In this document: one piece after another, positions 1-8,757 of the stretch
How positions within the stretch are numbered: position 1 is the stretch's first letter
Layout: every line of letters begins with the position of its first letter
Assembly (NCBI GenBank): GCA_903825465.1
Contig: CAIKAR010000091.1
Coordinates: 1-40,125 of the forward strand
DNA length: 40,125 nt
Reading direction: 5' to 3'
Origin: an uncultured Hyphomicrobiales bacterium
GTDB lineage: Bacteria > Pseudomonadota > Alphaproteobacteria > Rhizobiales > Beijerinckiaceae
The notes under the pieces: generated by a model
The model's input: only the letters and a program-made list of their open reading frames with translations
Databases searched by the model: none
What the model was told of the DNA's origin: nothing
Program-made: the position numbers and the translations under genes

Positions 1-1
1 C

Positions 2-1465
2 GTCGAGGCGCAGAAGATCCTCGAAACCGACCATTTCGGCCTTGAGAAGGTCAAGGAGCGCATCCTTGAATATCTCGCCGTGCAGCAGCGCGCCAACAAG
101 CTGACCGGGCCGATTCTGTGTCTCGTCGGCCCCCCCGGCGTTGGCAAGACCTCGCTTGGCAAGTCGATCGCCAAGGCGACGGGACGCGACTTCGTGCGCA
201 TGTCGCTGGGCGGCGTGCGCGACGAGGCGGAGATCCGCGGCCATCGGCGCACCTACATTGGCTCGATGCCCGGCAAGATCATCCAGTCCATGCGCAAGGC
301 GAAGTCGTCGAACCCGCTTTTCCTTCTCGACGAAATCGACAAGATGGGCATGGATTTCCGCGGCGACCCGTCTTCGGCGTTGCTCGAAGTGCTCGACCCC
401 GAGCAGAATTCGAGCTTCAACGACCATTACCTCGAGGTCGACTACGACCTTTCGAATGTGATGTTCGTGACGACGGCGAACACGCTGAACATCCCGGCGC
501 CGCTGATGGATCGCATGGAGATCATCCGCATCGCCGGCTACACCGAGGACGAAAAGGTCGAGATCGCGCGCCGCCATCTGATCGCGGCGTCGATAACCAA
601 GCACGGCCTCGAAAAGGGCGAGTGGTCTATCGAAGACGCGGCGCTGTTGCAGATCATACGCCGCTACACGCGGGAGGCGGGCGTCCGCAATCTCGAGCGT
701 GAACTGTCCAACCTCGCCCGCAAGGCGGTGAAGGAGATCCTGACCACGGACCACAAGTCGATCGTTGTCACGACGGCGAACCTCGCCAGCTATCTCGGCG
801 TGCCGAAATACCGCTACGGCGAGGCGGAACTCGAGGATCAGGTCGGCGCGGTGACGGGCCTCGCCTGGACCGAGGTCGGCGGCGAATTGCTGACGATCGA
901 AGGCGTGATGATGCCCGGCAAGGGCCGCATGACGGTGACCGGCAACCTTAAGGACGTGATGAAGGAGTCGATTTCCGCCGCCGCGTCCTACGTGCGCTCG
1001 CGGGCCATCGACTTCGGCATTGAACCGCCGCTGTTCGAGCGCCGCGACATCCACGTCCACGTGCCGGAAGGCGCGACGCCGAAGGACGGGCCTTCCGCCG
1101 GCATCGCGATGGCCACCGCCATCGTCTCGGTGCTGACGGGCATTCCGGTGCATCGCCACATCGCCATGACCGGCGAGGTGACGCTGCGCGGCCGAGTGCT
1201 GCCGATCGGCGGCCTCAAGGAAAAGCTGCTCGCGGCGCTGCGTGGCGGCTTGAAGAAGGTGCTGATCCCCGAGGAGAACGCGAAGGATCTCGCCGACATC
1301 CCCGACAACGTGAAGAACGCGCTCGAAATCACGCCGGTTTCGCGCATGGAAGAGGTGCTTCAGCACGCGCTCGTGCGCATGCCGACGCCAATCACGTGGG
1401 AAGAGGAGTTGCCGGTGAAGGTTGTCAAGGCGGACGCCAGCGCCGGCGGCGTGATCGCTCACTGA
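2..1465 (+). CDS. lon: Lon ATP-dependent protease, C-terminal part (5' end outside window)
   Basis: ATP-dependent serine protease that degrades misfolded and regulatory proteins in the cytoplasm. The reading frame is open from base 2, so the N-terminal substrate-binding domain and start codon lie upstream of the window. About 487 residues are visible. They run from the end of the helical linker through the AAA+ module, with Walker A GPPGVGKT (about bases 128-151) and Walker B FLLDEIDK (about 328-351), to the protease domain. The catalytic Ser lies in PKDGPSAG (about 1079-1102) and the catalytic Lys in GGLKEK (about 1210-1227). Nothing visible is damaged. The gene ends with TGA and is followed 19 bases later by a strong intrinsic terminator, so it is transcribed apart from the tRNA and MFS genes. 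Identity is certain from motif order; only the missing 5' part cannot be judged. Confidence 0.97.
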   Translation, partial: VEAQKILETDHFGLEKVKERILEYLAVQQRANKLTGPILCLVGPPGVGKTSLGKSIAKATGRDFVRMSLGGVRDEAEIRGHRRTYIGSMPGKIIQSMRKAKSSNPLFLLDEIDKMGMDFRGDPSSALLEVLDPEQNSSFNDHYLEVDYDLSNVMFVTTANTLNIPAPLMDRMEIIRIAGYTEDEKVEIARRHLIAASITKHGLEKGEWSIEDAALLQIIRRYTREAGVRNLERELSNLARKAVKEILTTDHKSIVVTTANLASYLGVPKYRYGEAELEDQVGAVTGLAWTEVGGELLTIEGVMMPGKGRMTVTGNLKDVMKESISAAASYVRSRAIDFGIEPPLFERRDIHVHVPEGATPKDGPSAGIAMATAIVSVLTGIPVHRHIAMTGEVTLRGRVLPIGGLKEKLLAALRGGLKKVLIPEENAKDLADIPDNVKNALEITPVSRMEEVLQHALVRMPTPITWEEELPVKVVKADASAGGVIAH

Positions 1466-1484
1466 CGCCGCTAAAAGATCGAAG

Positions 1485-1517
1485 GGGCCGCGCTTCCAAG
1501 CGAAGCGCGGCCCTTTT
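1485..1517 (+). terminator. Intrinsic terminator of lon
   Basis: A perfect 12-bp G+C-rich stem (1485-1496 with 1502-1513), a 5-base loop and then TTTT (1514-1517), starting 19 bases after the lon stop. This is the clearest rho-independent terminator in the window. Confidence 0.9.
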
Positions 1518-1572
1518 CGTTGTATTGCGGCGCGCCCCGCGCCCCGTTAAAACACCGGCGCTCGGCGGGCCC

Positions 1573-1648
1573 GGGCGGTTAGCTCAGTTGGTAGAGCGCC
1601 TGCTTTACACGCAGGATGTCGGGGGTTCGAGTCCCTCACCGCCCACCA
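1573..1648 (+). tRNA. tRNA-Val (anticodon TAC)
   Basis: A 76-nt cloverleaf: acceptor GGGCGGT (1573-1579) pairs with ACCGCCC (1638-1644). The D arm contains AGCTCAGTTGGTAGAGC. The anticodon stem CCTGC/GCAGG encloses loop TTTACAC with anticodon TAC, and the T arm contains GGTTCGAGTCC. CCA (1646-1648) is encoded in the DNA. It decodes GTA/GTG valine codons. A 6-bp hairpin, GCCGCC-TAA-GGCGGC (1651-1665), follows at once. It lacks an adjacent T-run and may be a 3' processing or termination element. Confidence 0.97.
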
Positions 1649-1764
1649 TCGCCGCCTAAGGCGGCAACAATCCTCCGCTTTTCGATTTGACAGGCTGACC
1701 GTCGCGCGGGCAGGGTCGCCACGAAAGCGCCGCGCGCCAAAAAATCCGGGATCGAAACGCCGCC

Positions 1765-3057
1765 ATGACAACCCACTCCGTCGATCTACCCGTCCCGACG
1801 CTCGTCAAGCGCAACATCGTCCTCTTCTCGCTGTCGCAGTGCTTCACCGGCGCGGGCATGCAGTTCGCCTATTTTCTCGGGCCGCTGATGATGATGGCGC
1901 TGACAGGCTCCGCGAGCCTCGCGGGGCTTTCGGTGGGGTTGATCGCGCTCAGCCGCTTTTTCGTCGCCTATCCCGTCGGCAAGATCACCGACACCTACGG
2001 CCGCAAGCCCGGCGTTTTGTTCGGCCTCGCGCTGGCGCTTGTCGGCTCGCTCGTTCTCGGCTTTTCGATGTCGCTTAAAAGCCCCGCGATGCTGATCGCG
2101 GGCATGCTGATCTTCGGCATGGGCATGAGCGCGGCGAACCAGTTGCGCGTCGCGGCGACCGACATGTTCCCGCCCAACATGCGCGCGCGGGCGCTCGGCT
2201 ATCTCGCGCTGGGCTCGCTGCTCGGCCTTGTCGTCGCGCCCATCATCGTCAATACCACGGACGGGCTGGCGAAGCGGCTCGATTTCGACCCCATGGCGCT
2301 GCCCTGGCTGATCCTGCCTGTTCTCATCGTCGGCGGCATGTCGATCCTGACGCTTGTGCGGCCCGATCCAATGGAGATCGGCAACAACCTCGAAAAATAT
2401 TACCCAGGCTATGTCGCGCCGCCGCGCCGCGCGAGCGCCGCGCCCGAGGCGCCGTTCAGCGCCATGGGGCTGTTCCGCGCGCTGCCGACGCGGCTCGCCA
2501 TCGTGTCGAACTGCGCCTGCCAGGCCAATATGTCGATCGTCATGGTGCTGACATCGCTGGTGCTGCGCCACCATGGCCACTCGCTCGGCGAGATTTCGAT
2601 TTCACACATGCTGCATTCCGCCGGCATGTTCGCCTTCACCATTCCGCTCGGCAGGCTCGCCGACAAGATCGGCCGCCGCGCGGTGCTGTTTCCCGGCGTC
2701 GCGACAACGCTGGTCGGCGCCGTGCTCGTGACCTTCACGCCGACCTACGAACTGGTGACGCTGGGCACGTTCCTCGTTGGCTTGGGTTGGGCGGGCGCCA
2801 ATGTCGCGGCGACGGCGACCATCGCCGACCATTGCGACACCAATCATCGCGGCCGCGCCATTGGCGTCAACGATTCCTTCGCCGCCGGGGTCAGCGTCTT
2901 CGCGGCGCTTGTCACCGGCCCGCTGATTGATTGGTTCGACCTGCCGGCGGCGGGGATTTGCGCGGTCGTTGTCGCGATCCCGCCGCTTCTGATGCTCGCG
3001 GCGGCGTGGGCCGCCGGCAAAACAAGCGACGCGCCGGCCACGGCGAAGGCGGGGTAG
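1765..3057 (+). CDS. MFS transporter
   Basis: A 430-residue inner-membrane transporter of the major facilitator superfamily. Hydrophobic segments along the whole protein fit 12 helices with a central cytoplasmic loop (about residues 200-240). The loop 2-3 signature appears twice, as GKITDTYGRK (72-81) and LGRLADKIGRR (295-305), showing the usual two six-helix halves. The length is typical. The ATG at 1765 lacks a strong Shine-Dalgarno sequence. Substrate cannot be read from the sequence; drug or small-metabolite export and sugar or organic acid uptake are all possible. It stands alone, downstream of tRNA-Val and converging on the binding-protein gene that ends at 3094. Confidence 0.9.
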   Translation: MTTHSVDLPVPTLVKRNIVLFSLSQCFTGAGMQFAYFLGPLMMMALTGSASLAGLSVGLIALSRFFVAYPVGKITDTYGRKPGVLFGLALALVGSLVLGFSMSLKSPAMLIAGMLIFGMGMSAANQLRVAATDMFPPNMRARALGYLALGSLLGLVVAPIIVNTTDGLAKRLDFDPMALPWLILPVLIVGGMSILTLVRPDPMEIGNNLEKYYPGYVAPPRRASAAPEAPFSAMGLFRALPTRLAIVSNCACQANMSIVMVLTSLVLRHHGHSLGEISISHMLHSAGMFAFTIPLGRLADKIGRRAVLFPGVATTLVGAVLVTFTPTYELVTLGTFLVGLGWAGANVAATATIADHCDTNHRGRAIGVNDSFAAGVSVFAALVTGPLIDWFDLPAAGICAVVVAIPPLLMLAAAWAAGKTSDAPATAKAG

Positions 3058-3093
3058 GGCGCGGCGCCGAAAAAAATGGATTTTCCGTCCCGG

Positions 3094-4110
3094 CTACTTC
3101 CCCCCGAATAGCCGCTTGAACGTCGCGTCCCATTCCGTTTGCCCGTCGATCACCGCGGCCGCGTCATCCGCCGTCTCGACCTTGATCGGAAAGGCGGCCT
3201 TCGCAAAGATGTCCTTGCGCGTGGCGACAAAGGCGCGCTTTTCGAGCACATCCTGTCCAGGCCCCATGACGAAATCGGCGAACAGCGCGGCGGCGTTTGG
3301 ATGCAGGGGCTGTTTGACAAGCCCGACGCCCACCTGCGGCGAAATCGACGGGCCGATTGTGTACCAGTCCGCGGGGGCGCCGCTGGCCCGGACCTGCTCG
3401 GTCGTGAACTGATAGACCGACAGCGCGAAGGGCACTTCGCCCGCTGTCACGAGGTTGGCGAGCAGCGAATGGCCGCGGCGCACCGACACGCGGTTTTTGG
3501 CGATGTCGGCGAAAACGGCGAGGCCTTTCTCGCGCCCCAGCGTGGCGACAACCTGTTGCAGCCAATCGGAATCGGCGGATTCAACGCCGAGTTTCCCCTT
3601 CCATTTGGGATCGGCGAGATCCTCCCATTTTTTTGGCAGGTCGGCCTTGCGAACGAGGTTCGTGTTGTAGAACTGCACCATGGACGCGAGGTAGAAGCCA
3701 ACCCATTCGCCATGCGCGGGCGAGGCTTCGGGGATCAGCGTCGCCTTCCATGGCGAGTCCAGCTTTTGCAACAGATTTTCGCGGTGCGTGGCTTCAAGGC
3801 CCTCGCCGGTGTTGAGCAGCGCGTCGACCAGGTGTTGACCGGCCTGCGCCTCCGTCACGGCGCGCTGAAGAATGTCCTCCGACTTGCCGCGCCAGAGCTT
3901 CACGGGGATGTGGTAGCGCGCCTCGAAAGCGTCGGTGATGGCCTTGTTGTCTTCCGGAGGGGCGGTGGAATAAGCGACGACCTCGCCCTCCGTCTTCGCC
4001 GCCGCCAGCAACCGCGCCTCGCGCTGGGCGGTTGTTTCAGGCGCCTGCGCCAGCGCGGGCGACGTGACTCCCGCGATCAGCAAGGCCAGGCCAGCAATCC
4101 CGTTCCGCAT
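3094..4110 (-). CDS. Periplasmic binding protein, Fe(III)/AfuA-FutA-like ABC type
   Basis: A 338-residue family 1 extracellular solute-binding protein. It begins with a Sec signal peptide (MRNGIAGLALLIAG..., cleavage likely after ALA near residue 21). The mature part shows the AfuA/FutA layout: an early segment on converting an extended coil into a ligand-bound fold (EGEVVAYSTAPPED), the YNTNLV segment, then DLADPKWKGKLG. ATG 4110 is preceded by GGAGAGGGA on the minus strand. No permease or ATPase gene is adjacent, so it either serves a transporter encoded elsewhere or acts as a stand-alone receptor. The ligand may be ferric iron, or an organic ligand as in many proteins of this group; the sequence does not decide. 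It converges on the MFS gene. Confidence 0.85.
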   Translation of the reverse strand: MRNGIAGLALLIAGVTSPALAQAPETTAQREARLLAAAKTEGEVVAYSTAPPEDNKAITDAFEARYHIPVKLWRGKSEDILQRAVTEAQAGQHLVDALLNTGEGLEATHRENLLQKLDSPWKATLIPEASPAHGEWVGFYLASMVQFYNTNLVRKADLPKKWEDLADPKWKGKLGVESADSDWLQQVVATLGREKGLAVFADIAKNRVSVRRGHSLLANLVTAGEVPFALSVYQFTTEQVRASGAPADWYTIGPSISPQVGVGLVKQPLHPNAAALFADFVMGPGQDVLEKRAFVATRKDIFAKAAFPIKVETADDAAAVIDGQTEWDATFKRLFGGK

Positions 4111-4212
4111 GGTCGATCCCTCTCCTATTTGTTGTGAACACCACTAGCATGGTTGCGCCCGCCAGGCATCCGCCGCTTGCTCGAAATGTCGTTCGGCGTT
4201 CATAGTGCGGGC

Positions 4213-4560
4213 ATGCGCAACGCGTTCATCGTCCTGGCCGCGTTGGCGGCCGGCGTCATGGTTTTCCTTTATCTGCAACCGGTCTGTCCCGGTGGAACGA
4301 TCGTGCGCGACGAGGAGGCGTGCCAGGCGGCGGCGGGCTTCGACGTCGTCTTTTGCCGCGAGGCCTTCGCGCGCGCGCCTGGCATCGCCAGAGTGTCCGG
4401 GCCGTCCTACCCGCGGCGCGGCGATTGCGACAACGCGTGGCCCCTGTGCGTCGATCACGCGGGCGGGTGGGGGCCACAACCCTCAAGTTGGTGTCTCGCG
4501 CGCACAGGTTCGGGATTCGCCACCCGCGTCGAGCCGCAGTACGACAATCGCCGGGGCTGA
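4213..4560 (+). CDS. Small six-cysteine exported or membrane-anchored protein (DUF1190-like pattern)
   Basis: A 115-residue protein: one N-terminal hydrophobic segment (residues 3-21, AFIVLAALAAGVMVFLYL) and then a hydrophilic domain with Cys at 25, 37, 48, 72, 79 and 94, which suggests disulfides in the periplasm. The spacing EEACQAA...FCREAF...RGDCDNAWPLC resembles the DUF1190/YgiB pattern, but the match is by eye and weak. The start at ATG 4213 puts the hydrophobic segment at the N-terminus. ATG 4186 and ATG 4153 are in frame upstream without better ribosome sites. Coding is supported by residue composition and by proximity to the next gene (34 bases). The stop codon lies inside a short tandem duplication. 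Function unknown. Confidence 0.6.
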   Translation: MRNAFIVLAALAAGVMVFLYLQPVCPGGTIVRDEEACQAAAGFDVVFCREAFARAPGIARVSGPSYPRRGDCDNAWPLCVDHAGGWGPQPSSWCLARTGSGFATRVEPQYDNRRG

Positions 4561-4582
4561 AACCAACCGCCGGGGCTGAAAC
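4549..4582 (+). repeat. Tandem 15-bp repeat, 19-bp period, across a stop codon
   Basis: CGCCGGGGCTGAAAC occurs at 4549-4563 and again at 4568-4582. The first copy holds the TGA stop (4558-4560) of the six-cysteine protein. The second copy lies in the leader of the SDR gene just before its AAGGAG ribosome site (4584-4589). A local duplication is the simplest origin. Confidence 0.85.
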
Positions 4583-4594
4583 AAAGGAGCGCGC

Positions 4595-5272
4595 ATGTCG
4601 AAGTCGTTGGCGTTGATCGTGGGAGTGGGCGAAGGCCTGTCGGCGTCGCTGGCGCGGCTGTTGGCGAAAGAGGGCTACGCCATCGCGCTCGCCACGCGCG
4701 ACACGGCGAAATGCGCCGCCCTCGCCGCCGAAACGGGCGCGTCGACGCATGTGTGCGACGCGAGCGACCCGGCCGCGGTCAAGGCGCTTTTCGACGCGTT
4801 GCCGGCGCGTCCCGACGTGGCGATCTACAATCCCTCGTTCCGGGTGCGCGGCGCGTTGGTCGACCTCGACCCGGCCGACGTGCGCAAGACCATCGAAATC
4901 ACGGCTTTCGGCGCTTTCCTCGTCGCCCAGGCCGCCGCGCGCAAAATGCTGGCGGCGGGCGGCGGCACGATCATTTTCACCGGCGCGTCGGCGGGCGTGA
5001 AGGGCTACGCGAAGTCCGCGCCCTTCGCCATGGGCAAGTTCGCCCTGCGCGGGCTGGCGCAATCGATGGCGCGCGAGCTTCACCCGCAGGGCGTGCACAT
5101 TGGCCATATCGTCATCGACGGCGGCATTCGCTCGTCGCGCAGGATCGACGATGGCAACGACAAACTGCTCGATCCCGACGCGATCGCCCAGACCTATCTG
5201 CATCTCATCCGCCAGCCGCGCGACGCGTGGAGCTGGGAGATCGAGGTGCGGCCCTGGGTGGAGGCGTTCTGA
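4595..5272 (+). CDS. SDR-family protein lacking the catalytic tyrosine
   Basis: A 225-residue Rossmann-fold protein of the short-chain dehydrogenase/reductase superfamily, likely cytosolic. The dinucleotide loop is GVGEGLS (residues 10-16). A Ser at 132 (TGASAG) sits in the usual catalytic Ser position. The YxxxK position reads F144-A-M-G-K148, so the proton-donating Tyr is replaced by Phe while Lys is kept. NNAG is also not recognisable (YNPSFRVRG at 78-86). It may bind NAD(P) without classical carbonyl reduction, or act as a regulatory or scaffold protein; some SDR subgroups naturally carry this change. ATG 4595 has AAGGAG (4584-4589) 5 bases upstream. Upstream lies the six-cysteine gene; kdsA follows about 70 bases downstream. 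Confidence 0.85.
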   Translation: MSKSLALIVGVGEGLSASLARLLAKEGYAIALATRDTAKCAALAAETGASTHVCDASDPAAVKALFDALPARPDVAIYNPSFRVRGALVDLDPADVRKTIEITAFGAFLVAQAAARKMLAAGGGTIIFTGASAGVKGYAKSAPFAMGKFALRGLAQSMARELHPQGVHIGHIVIDGGIRSSRRIDDGNDKLLDPDAIAQTYLHLIRQPRDAWSWEIEVRPWVEAF

Positions 5273-5342
5273 ACGGCGGCCCGTCTTGCCTTGATCGGCT
5301 GGCTCCGCTAGCCCATCGCGCATGAATGTTCGGAGCGCGCCC

Positions 5343-6188
5343 ATGCCCGCCAACCCTGTTGTCGCCATCGGTTCAGGCGGCGCGAAGGTTTTATTCGGTC
5401 AACGCTTGCCGCTCGCGGTCATCGCGGGCCCCTGCGCGATGGAAAGCCGGAACCATGCGTTGTTCATGGCCGCGGCGTTGAAGGAAATTTCGACGCGGCT
5501 TGGCGTCGGCCTCGTGTTTAAAGCCTCGTTCGACAAGGCCAACCGCACGTCGGGCGAAGGTCGGCGCGGGCTCGGGCTGAAGCAGGCGCTGCCGGTTTTC
5601 GCCGAAATCAAGGAAAAGCACGGCCTGCCAGTGCTCACGGACGTGCATGAAAACGAACAGTGCGCCATCGCCGCGGAAGTGGTGGATGTCCTGCAAATCC
5701 CGGCGTTTCTGTGCCGGCAGACGGATCTGCTCGTCGCCGCCGCGAAGACAGGCAAGGTGGTCAACGTCAAGAAAGGCCAGTTCCTCGCGCCCTGGGACAT
5801 GAAAAACGTCGTCGCCAAGGTGGTTGGCGCGGGCAACGCCAATGTGCTGGCGACGGAGCGGGGCGCGAGTTTCGGCTACAACACGCTGGTGTCCGACATG
5901 CGTTCACTGCCGATCATGGCCGAGCAGACCGGCGCGCCGGTGATCTTCGACGCCACTCATTCCGTGCAGCAGCCGGGCGGGCAGGGCACATCCTCGGGCG
6001 GCCAGCGCGAATTCGTGCCCGTGCTGGCGCGGGCCGCGGTGGCGGTCGGGGTCGCCGGCGTGTTCATCGAAACGCACGACAATCCGGCCGAGGCTTTTTC
6101 CGATGGCCCCAATCAGGTGCCGCTGAACGAGTTCGAGGGATTGTTGCGCCAATTGATGGCTTTCGACCGATTGGCGAAGGCGCTTTGA
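5343..6188 (+). CDS. kdsA: 3-deoxy-8-phosphooctulonate (KDO-8-P) synthase
   Basis: Condenses phosphoenolpyruvate with arabinose 5-phosphate to KDO-8-phosphate, the precursor of the lipid A-proximal sugar of LPS; cytosolic. 281 residues, the usual length. Recognisable motifs are IAGPCAMES near the N-terminus, [48 protein letters not shown] and FIETHDNP. Cys in AGPC, with the later His and Glu, points to the metal-dependent class (E. coli KdsA has Asn there). Start: ATG 5343 is preceded by GGAG (5332-5335) at 7 bases, so it is preferred over in-frame ATG 5322, which would add seven residues. No eno or pyrG neighbours are present. An acyltransferase gene follows 73 bases later. Confidence 0.96.
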   Translation: MPANPVVAIGSGGAKVLFGQRLPLAVIAGPCAMESRNHALFMAAALKEISTRLGVGLVFKASFDKANRTSGEGRRGLGLKQALPVFAEIKEKHGLPVLTDVHENEQCAIAAEVVDVLQIPAFLCRQTDLLVAAAKTGKVVNVKKGQFLAPWDMKNVVAKVVGAGNANVLATERGASFGYNTLVSDMRSLPIMAEQTGAPVIFDATHSVQQPGGQGTSSGGQREFVPVLARAAVAVGVAGVFIETHDNPAEAFSDGPNQVPLNEFEGLLRQLMAFDRLAKAL

Positions 6189-6261
6189 ACCTTCACGCGA
6201 ACGTCAAACTCCCTGGTTAGCTGGCCGTTGAAAACGCACAGGCAACCGTCGGAGGCGGCGC

Positions 6262-7095
6262 GTGGACGAAAACGCCTTCACCTACGCCGACCCCGCCGAT
6301 CCCCTCTGGAAGCGCGCGCTCATCGGCGCGATCGAGGCGGCGACGGGCCGCGACCACATCAAGCGGCTTTATCTGCGCCGCCAGGCGGAGGGTTGGGGCG
6401 CGCGCGGATTCTACGAGACCGCGCTGTCGGCGCTGTCGCTCGATCTCCGCTACGACGCGGCAAGGCTTGACGCGATACCGAAATCGGGGCCGCTGGTCGT
6501 CGTCGCCAATCATCCCTTTGGCGTGCTTGACGGCATCGCCATGGCGGCGCTGATGGCGCGAGTCCGGCCGGATTTCCGCCTGTTGACGAACGCCGTGCTG
6601 CTGCGCGCGCCCGAGCTTCGCGAGCACATGCTGCCGATCGATTTCTCGCGAACGCCCGGGGCGGCGCGCGTCAGCGCCGAAAGCCGCCGCGCCGCCATCG
6701 ACTACGCGAAATCAGGCGGCTGCGTGGTGGTTTTTCCCGCCGGCGCGGTGTCGACATCGCCGGATTTTTGGGGGCGCGCGGCCGCCATCGACGGACCGTG
6801 GACAAGCTGGTTGGCGCGGCTCGTGGCGGCGGCGCGCGGGCCGGTGGTCCCGATTTATTTCGTCGGGCAAAACTCGCGCCTGTTCCAGATCGCCAGCCAT
6901 ATTCATCTCAATTTGCGGCTGGCGCTGTTTTTTCACGAGGTGCGGCGCCGCATCGGAACGGCTTTTCCCGTCGAGATCGGCGCGCCGATCTCCTGGGGAG
7001 ACCTCGCGTCGTTGACGGACAAGACGGCGCTGACAGCGTGGCTTCGCGCGGCCGCGCTGGCGCTGGCGCCGAAAAATCAGCCCCGGCCGCGGTAG
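6262..7095 (+). CDS. PlsC-like lysophospholipid acyltransferase
   Basis: A 277-residue membrane-associated acyltransferase of the PlsC/LPLAT superfamily, expected to move an acyl group onto a lysophospholipid or related lipid. The block 1 motif is [10 protein letters not shown], spaced H-x5-D rather than the common H-x4-D; this spacing is seen in some hemolysin-like or ornithine-lipid-type LPLATs. The later block is [10 protein letters not shown], followed by a conserved-looking [12 protein letters not shown] strand. The GTG start at 6262 is fixed by GGAGG (6251-6255) at 6 bases. Its 3' end overlaps the convergent queF gene by 19 bases. The acceptor lipid is not identifiable. Location behind kdsA suggests, but does not show, an envelope lipid role. 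Confidence 0.85.
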   Translation: MDENAFTYADPADPLWKRALIGAIEAATGRDHIKRLYLRRQAEGWGARGFYETALSALSLDLRYDAARLDAIPKSGPLVVVANHPFGVLDGIAMAALMARVRPDFRLLTNAVLLRAPELREHMLPIDFSRTPGAARVSAESRRAAIDYAKSGGCVVVFPAGAVSTSPDFWGRAAAIDGPWTSWLARLVAAARGPVVPIYFVGQNSRLFQIASHIHLNLRLALFFHEVRRRIGTAFPVEIGAPISWGDLASLTDKTALTAWLRAAALALAPKNQPRPR

Positions 7096-7538
7096 GGCGG
7101 CACGCCCTGATCGGGAAGCCAAAGGCCCTTTGGCGGCTTGCCGGTTTGCCAGAACACGTCGATGGGCATGCCGCCGCGGGGATACCAATAGCCGCCGATG
7201 CGCAGGAATTTTGGTTGCAACAGATTCGCGAGGTCCATGCCGATCCGCACCGTGCAGTCCTCGTGAAAGGCGCCGTGATTGCGAAACGACCCGAGGTAAA
7301 GTTTCAAGGACTTCGATTCAACGAGCCATTTTTTTGGCGCGTAATCGATTACCAGATGCGCGAAATCGGGTTGGCCGGTGACCGGGCAAAGCGAGGTGAA
7401 TTCCGGCGCGGTGAAACGCGCGAGATAATCGGCGTCGGCGCGCGGGTTGGGCACCCGGTCGAGTTCCGCTTCCTCGGGCGAGGCGGGCAGGGGAACGTGC
7501 TGACCCAGAAGGGACGGGCCGTCGGAGGATTTGACCAT
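7077..7538 (-). CDS. queF: NADPH-dependent 7-cyano-7-deazaguanine (preQ0) reductase, type I
   Basis: Reduces the nitrile of preQ0 to preQ1 in queuosine tRNA modification; cytosolic, tunnel-fold enzyme. 153 residues, the length of the short type I QueF. The active-site Cys is C51 in [11 protein letters not shown], with Asp58. The signature ESKSLKLY (residues 74-81) and the following [11 protein letters not shown] complete the family pattern. ATG 7538 is used. It converges with the acyltransferase gene (19-base overlap). Other queuosine genes are not in the window. No preQ1 riboswitch is recognisable in the short upstream region. Confidence 0.96.
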   Translation of the reverse strand: MVKSSDGPSLLGQHVPLPASPEEAELDRVPNPRADADYLARFTAPEFTSLCPVTGQPDFAHLVIDYAPKKWLVESKSLKLYLGSFRNHGAFHEDCTVRIGMDLANLLQPKFLRIGGYWYPRGGMPIDVFWQTGKPPKGLWLPDQGVPPYRGRG

Positions 7539-7586
7539 GGCGCTGCATAGCCATTGTCGCGGGCGCGGGCAATCCGCGCCGCGGCT

Positions 7587-8633
7587 TCAATCGCGGCGGG
7601 GCGCGTAGGGGCCGAGCGCCGCGACGGCGGCGTCCGCGAAAGAAAGGTCGAGCAGCTTCTCAACTTCGATCCCGGCGTCGGTCACGTCGCCCTGCGCCTT
7701 GAAGAACGCGAGGTCTTTGCGAAGGCTTTCCACGTTTGGCTTGCCGTCGGGGCTCATCGCCGGCGGCCAGGAGACGCGTATCGAGGCCTCGGGCAAGCCC
7801 AGGCCGCGCGCCAGAATGGCGACGATGGCTTCGCCCTTCGCTCCCGGCGAAAACCGCCCATCCTTGAGCGCGTCGTTGTAGTCGCGCAGCGCGCGCACAT
7901 AGGCCTTGACGAAACGCCCGCCCACCGGCCCGCGGTCGTGGATGAATTTTTCGCTGAAGAAAACCATGCCGATCTGGTCGTTCGGATAGAAGTCCTCGGT
8001 CGGCGCCACGCGGACGCCGTCGCCCGCCGCGACAATCGCCGTCGCGAAGGGCTCGATCATGAGGGAACCGTCGATCGCGCCATTCTTGAAAGCCGCCACT
8101 TGCGGCGGGAAGGGCATGTAGATCCGTTCGATGTCGTCGTATGAGATTCCGGCTTTCTTCGCGGCCTCGTTGAGCGTCGAGCCGGGACTGCCGCCCGGCG
8201 CGAGCAGCGCGATCCTGAGCCCCTTGAGATCGGCGAGCGTCTTGTAGCGGCCGGAATCCACAAGCTGTTTGCGGATCATGAGCGTCTGGAACTGATTGCC
8301 GGCCTCCGTGCGCGAACGGTCGGCGACAACGCGGATGGCGACGCCGCGCGCCGCCGCGTTGTAGAGCGAGGCGGACGCCGCGCCGCCGCCGACTTCCAGT
8401 TCGCCCGTGCCGAGCGGCGCCATCATTTTCTGCGCGGCGTCGAACGGAATGAACTCCACATCGAGGCCCTCGTCGCGGAAATAGCCTTTGGCTTGCGCGA
8501 TGAGAAAGCCGTCGTCGCTGGCGTTGCCGACAGTGCCGACGCTCACATGATCCGCCGCGCGCGCGGGCATCGCCGCGAGAGCCGCGCAGCCCGCGAAAAC
8601 CGCCGAAATCATCAACCGCGCCGGCGCCGCCAT
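7587..8633 (-). CDS. NMT1/THI5-like periplasmic binding protein
   Basis: A 348-residue ABC-type solute-binding protein of the NMT1/SsuA/TauA group (nitrate, taurine, sulfonate, thiamine-precursor or aromatic acid ligands). Signal peptide residues 1-26 (ending MPARA). The mature N-terminus VSVGTVGNASDDGFLIAQAKGYFRDEGLDVE is the family opening, followed by GGGAASASLYNAAARGV and a DLKGLRIALLAPGGSPGST segment. The start is ATG 8633 rather than any upstream codon, because the signal peptide begins there and a G-rich ribosome site lies directly before it. No permease or ATPase gene is adjacent. It diverges from the TcuA-like flavoprotein over 124 bases, suggesting shared control; the ligand may be that enzyme's substrate. 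Confidence 0.86.
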   Translation of the reverse strand: MAAPARLMISAVFAGCAALAAMPARAADHVSVGTVGNASDDGFLIAQAKGYFRDEGLDVEFIPFDAAQKMMAPLGTGELEVGGGAASASLYNAAARGVAIRVVADRSRTEAGNQFQTLMIRKQLVDSGRYKTLADLKGLRIALLAPGGSPGSTLNEAAKKAGISYDDIERIYMPFPPQVAAFKNGAIDGSLMIEPFATAIVAAGDGVRVAPTEDFYPNDQIGMVFFSEKFIHDRGPVGGRFVKAYVRALRDYNDALKDGRFSPGAKGEAIVAILARGLGLPEASIRVSWPPAMSPDGKPNVESLRKDLAFFKAQGDVTDAGIEVEKLLDLSFADAAVAALGPYAPRRD

Positions 8634-8638
8634 GTGTT

Positions 8639-8647
8639 CCCCCCCCC
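8639..8647 (-). promoter_or_regulatory. Nine-G homopolymer forming the ribosome site of the NMT1-like gene
   Basis: On the minus strand nine consecutive Gs end 5 bases before ATG 8633 and form the only Shine-Dalgarno-like sequence. A tract this long can slip during replication and would change ribosome-site spacing. Confidence 0.55.
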
Positions 8648-8745
8648 GATCAGAGGCCCATTCTAACAGGTCCCGCACGACGCGGAAATCGCCGCGCGTT
8701 GACCTCTTCCACGCGATGTCGGACGATGCCCCGAACGACACCCAT

Positions 8746-8750
8746 GGAGG
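8746..8750 (+). promoter_or_regulatory. Ribosome site that fixes GTG 8758
   Basis: GGAGG lies 7 bases before GTG 8758. The alternative ATG 8716 has no comparable site, and the Rossmann motif begins 12 residues after the GTG, as expected for the family. Confidence 0.75.
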
Positions 8751-8757
8751 AACAAGC

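Noticed and set aside
1573-1648. Attachment site of a mobile element at tRNA-Val
   Set aside because: No integrase gene or second copy of the tRNA 3' end was found in the window.
1651-1665. 6-bp hairpin after the tRNA as a terminator
   Set aside because: There is no T-run directly after it, so it is kept only as a note in the tRNA entry.
3058-3093. GGCGCGGCGCC followed by A-run as a terminator of the MFS or receptor gene
   Set aside because: A 5-bp stem with a one-base loop cannot form a stable hairpin.
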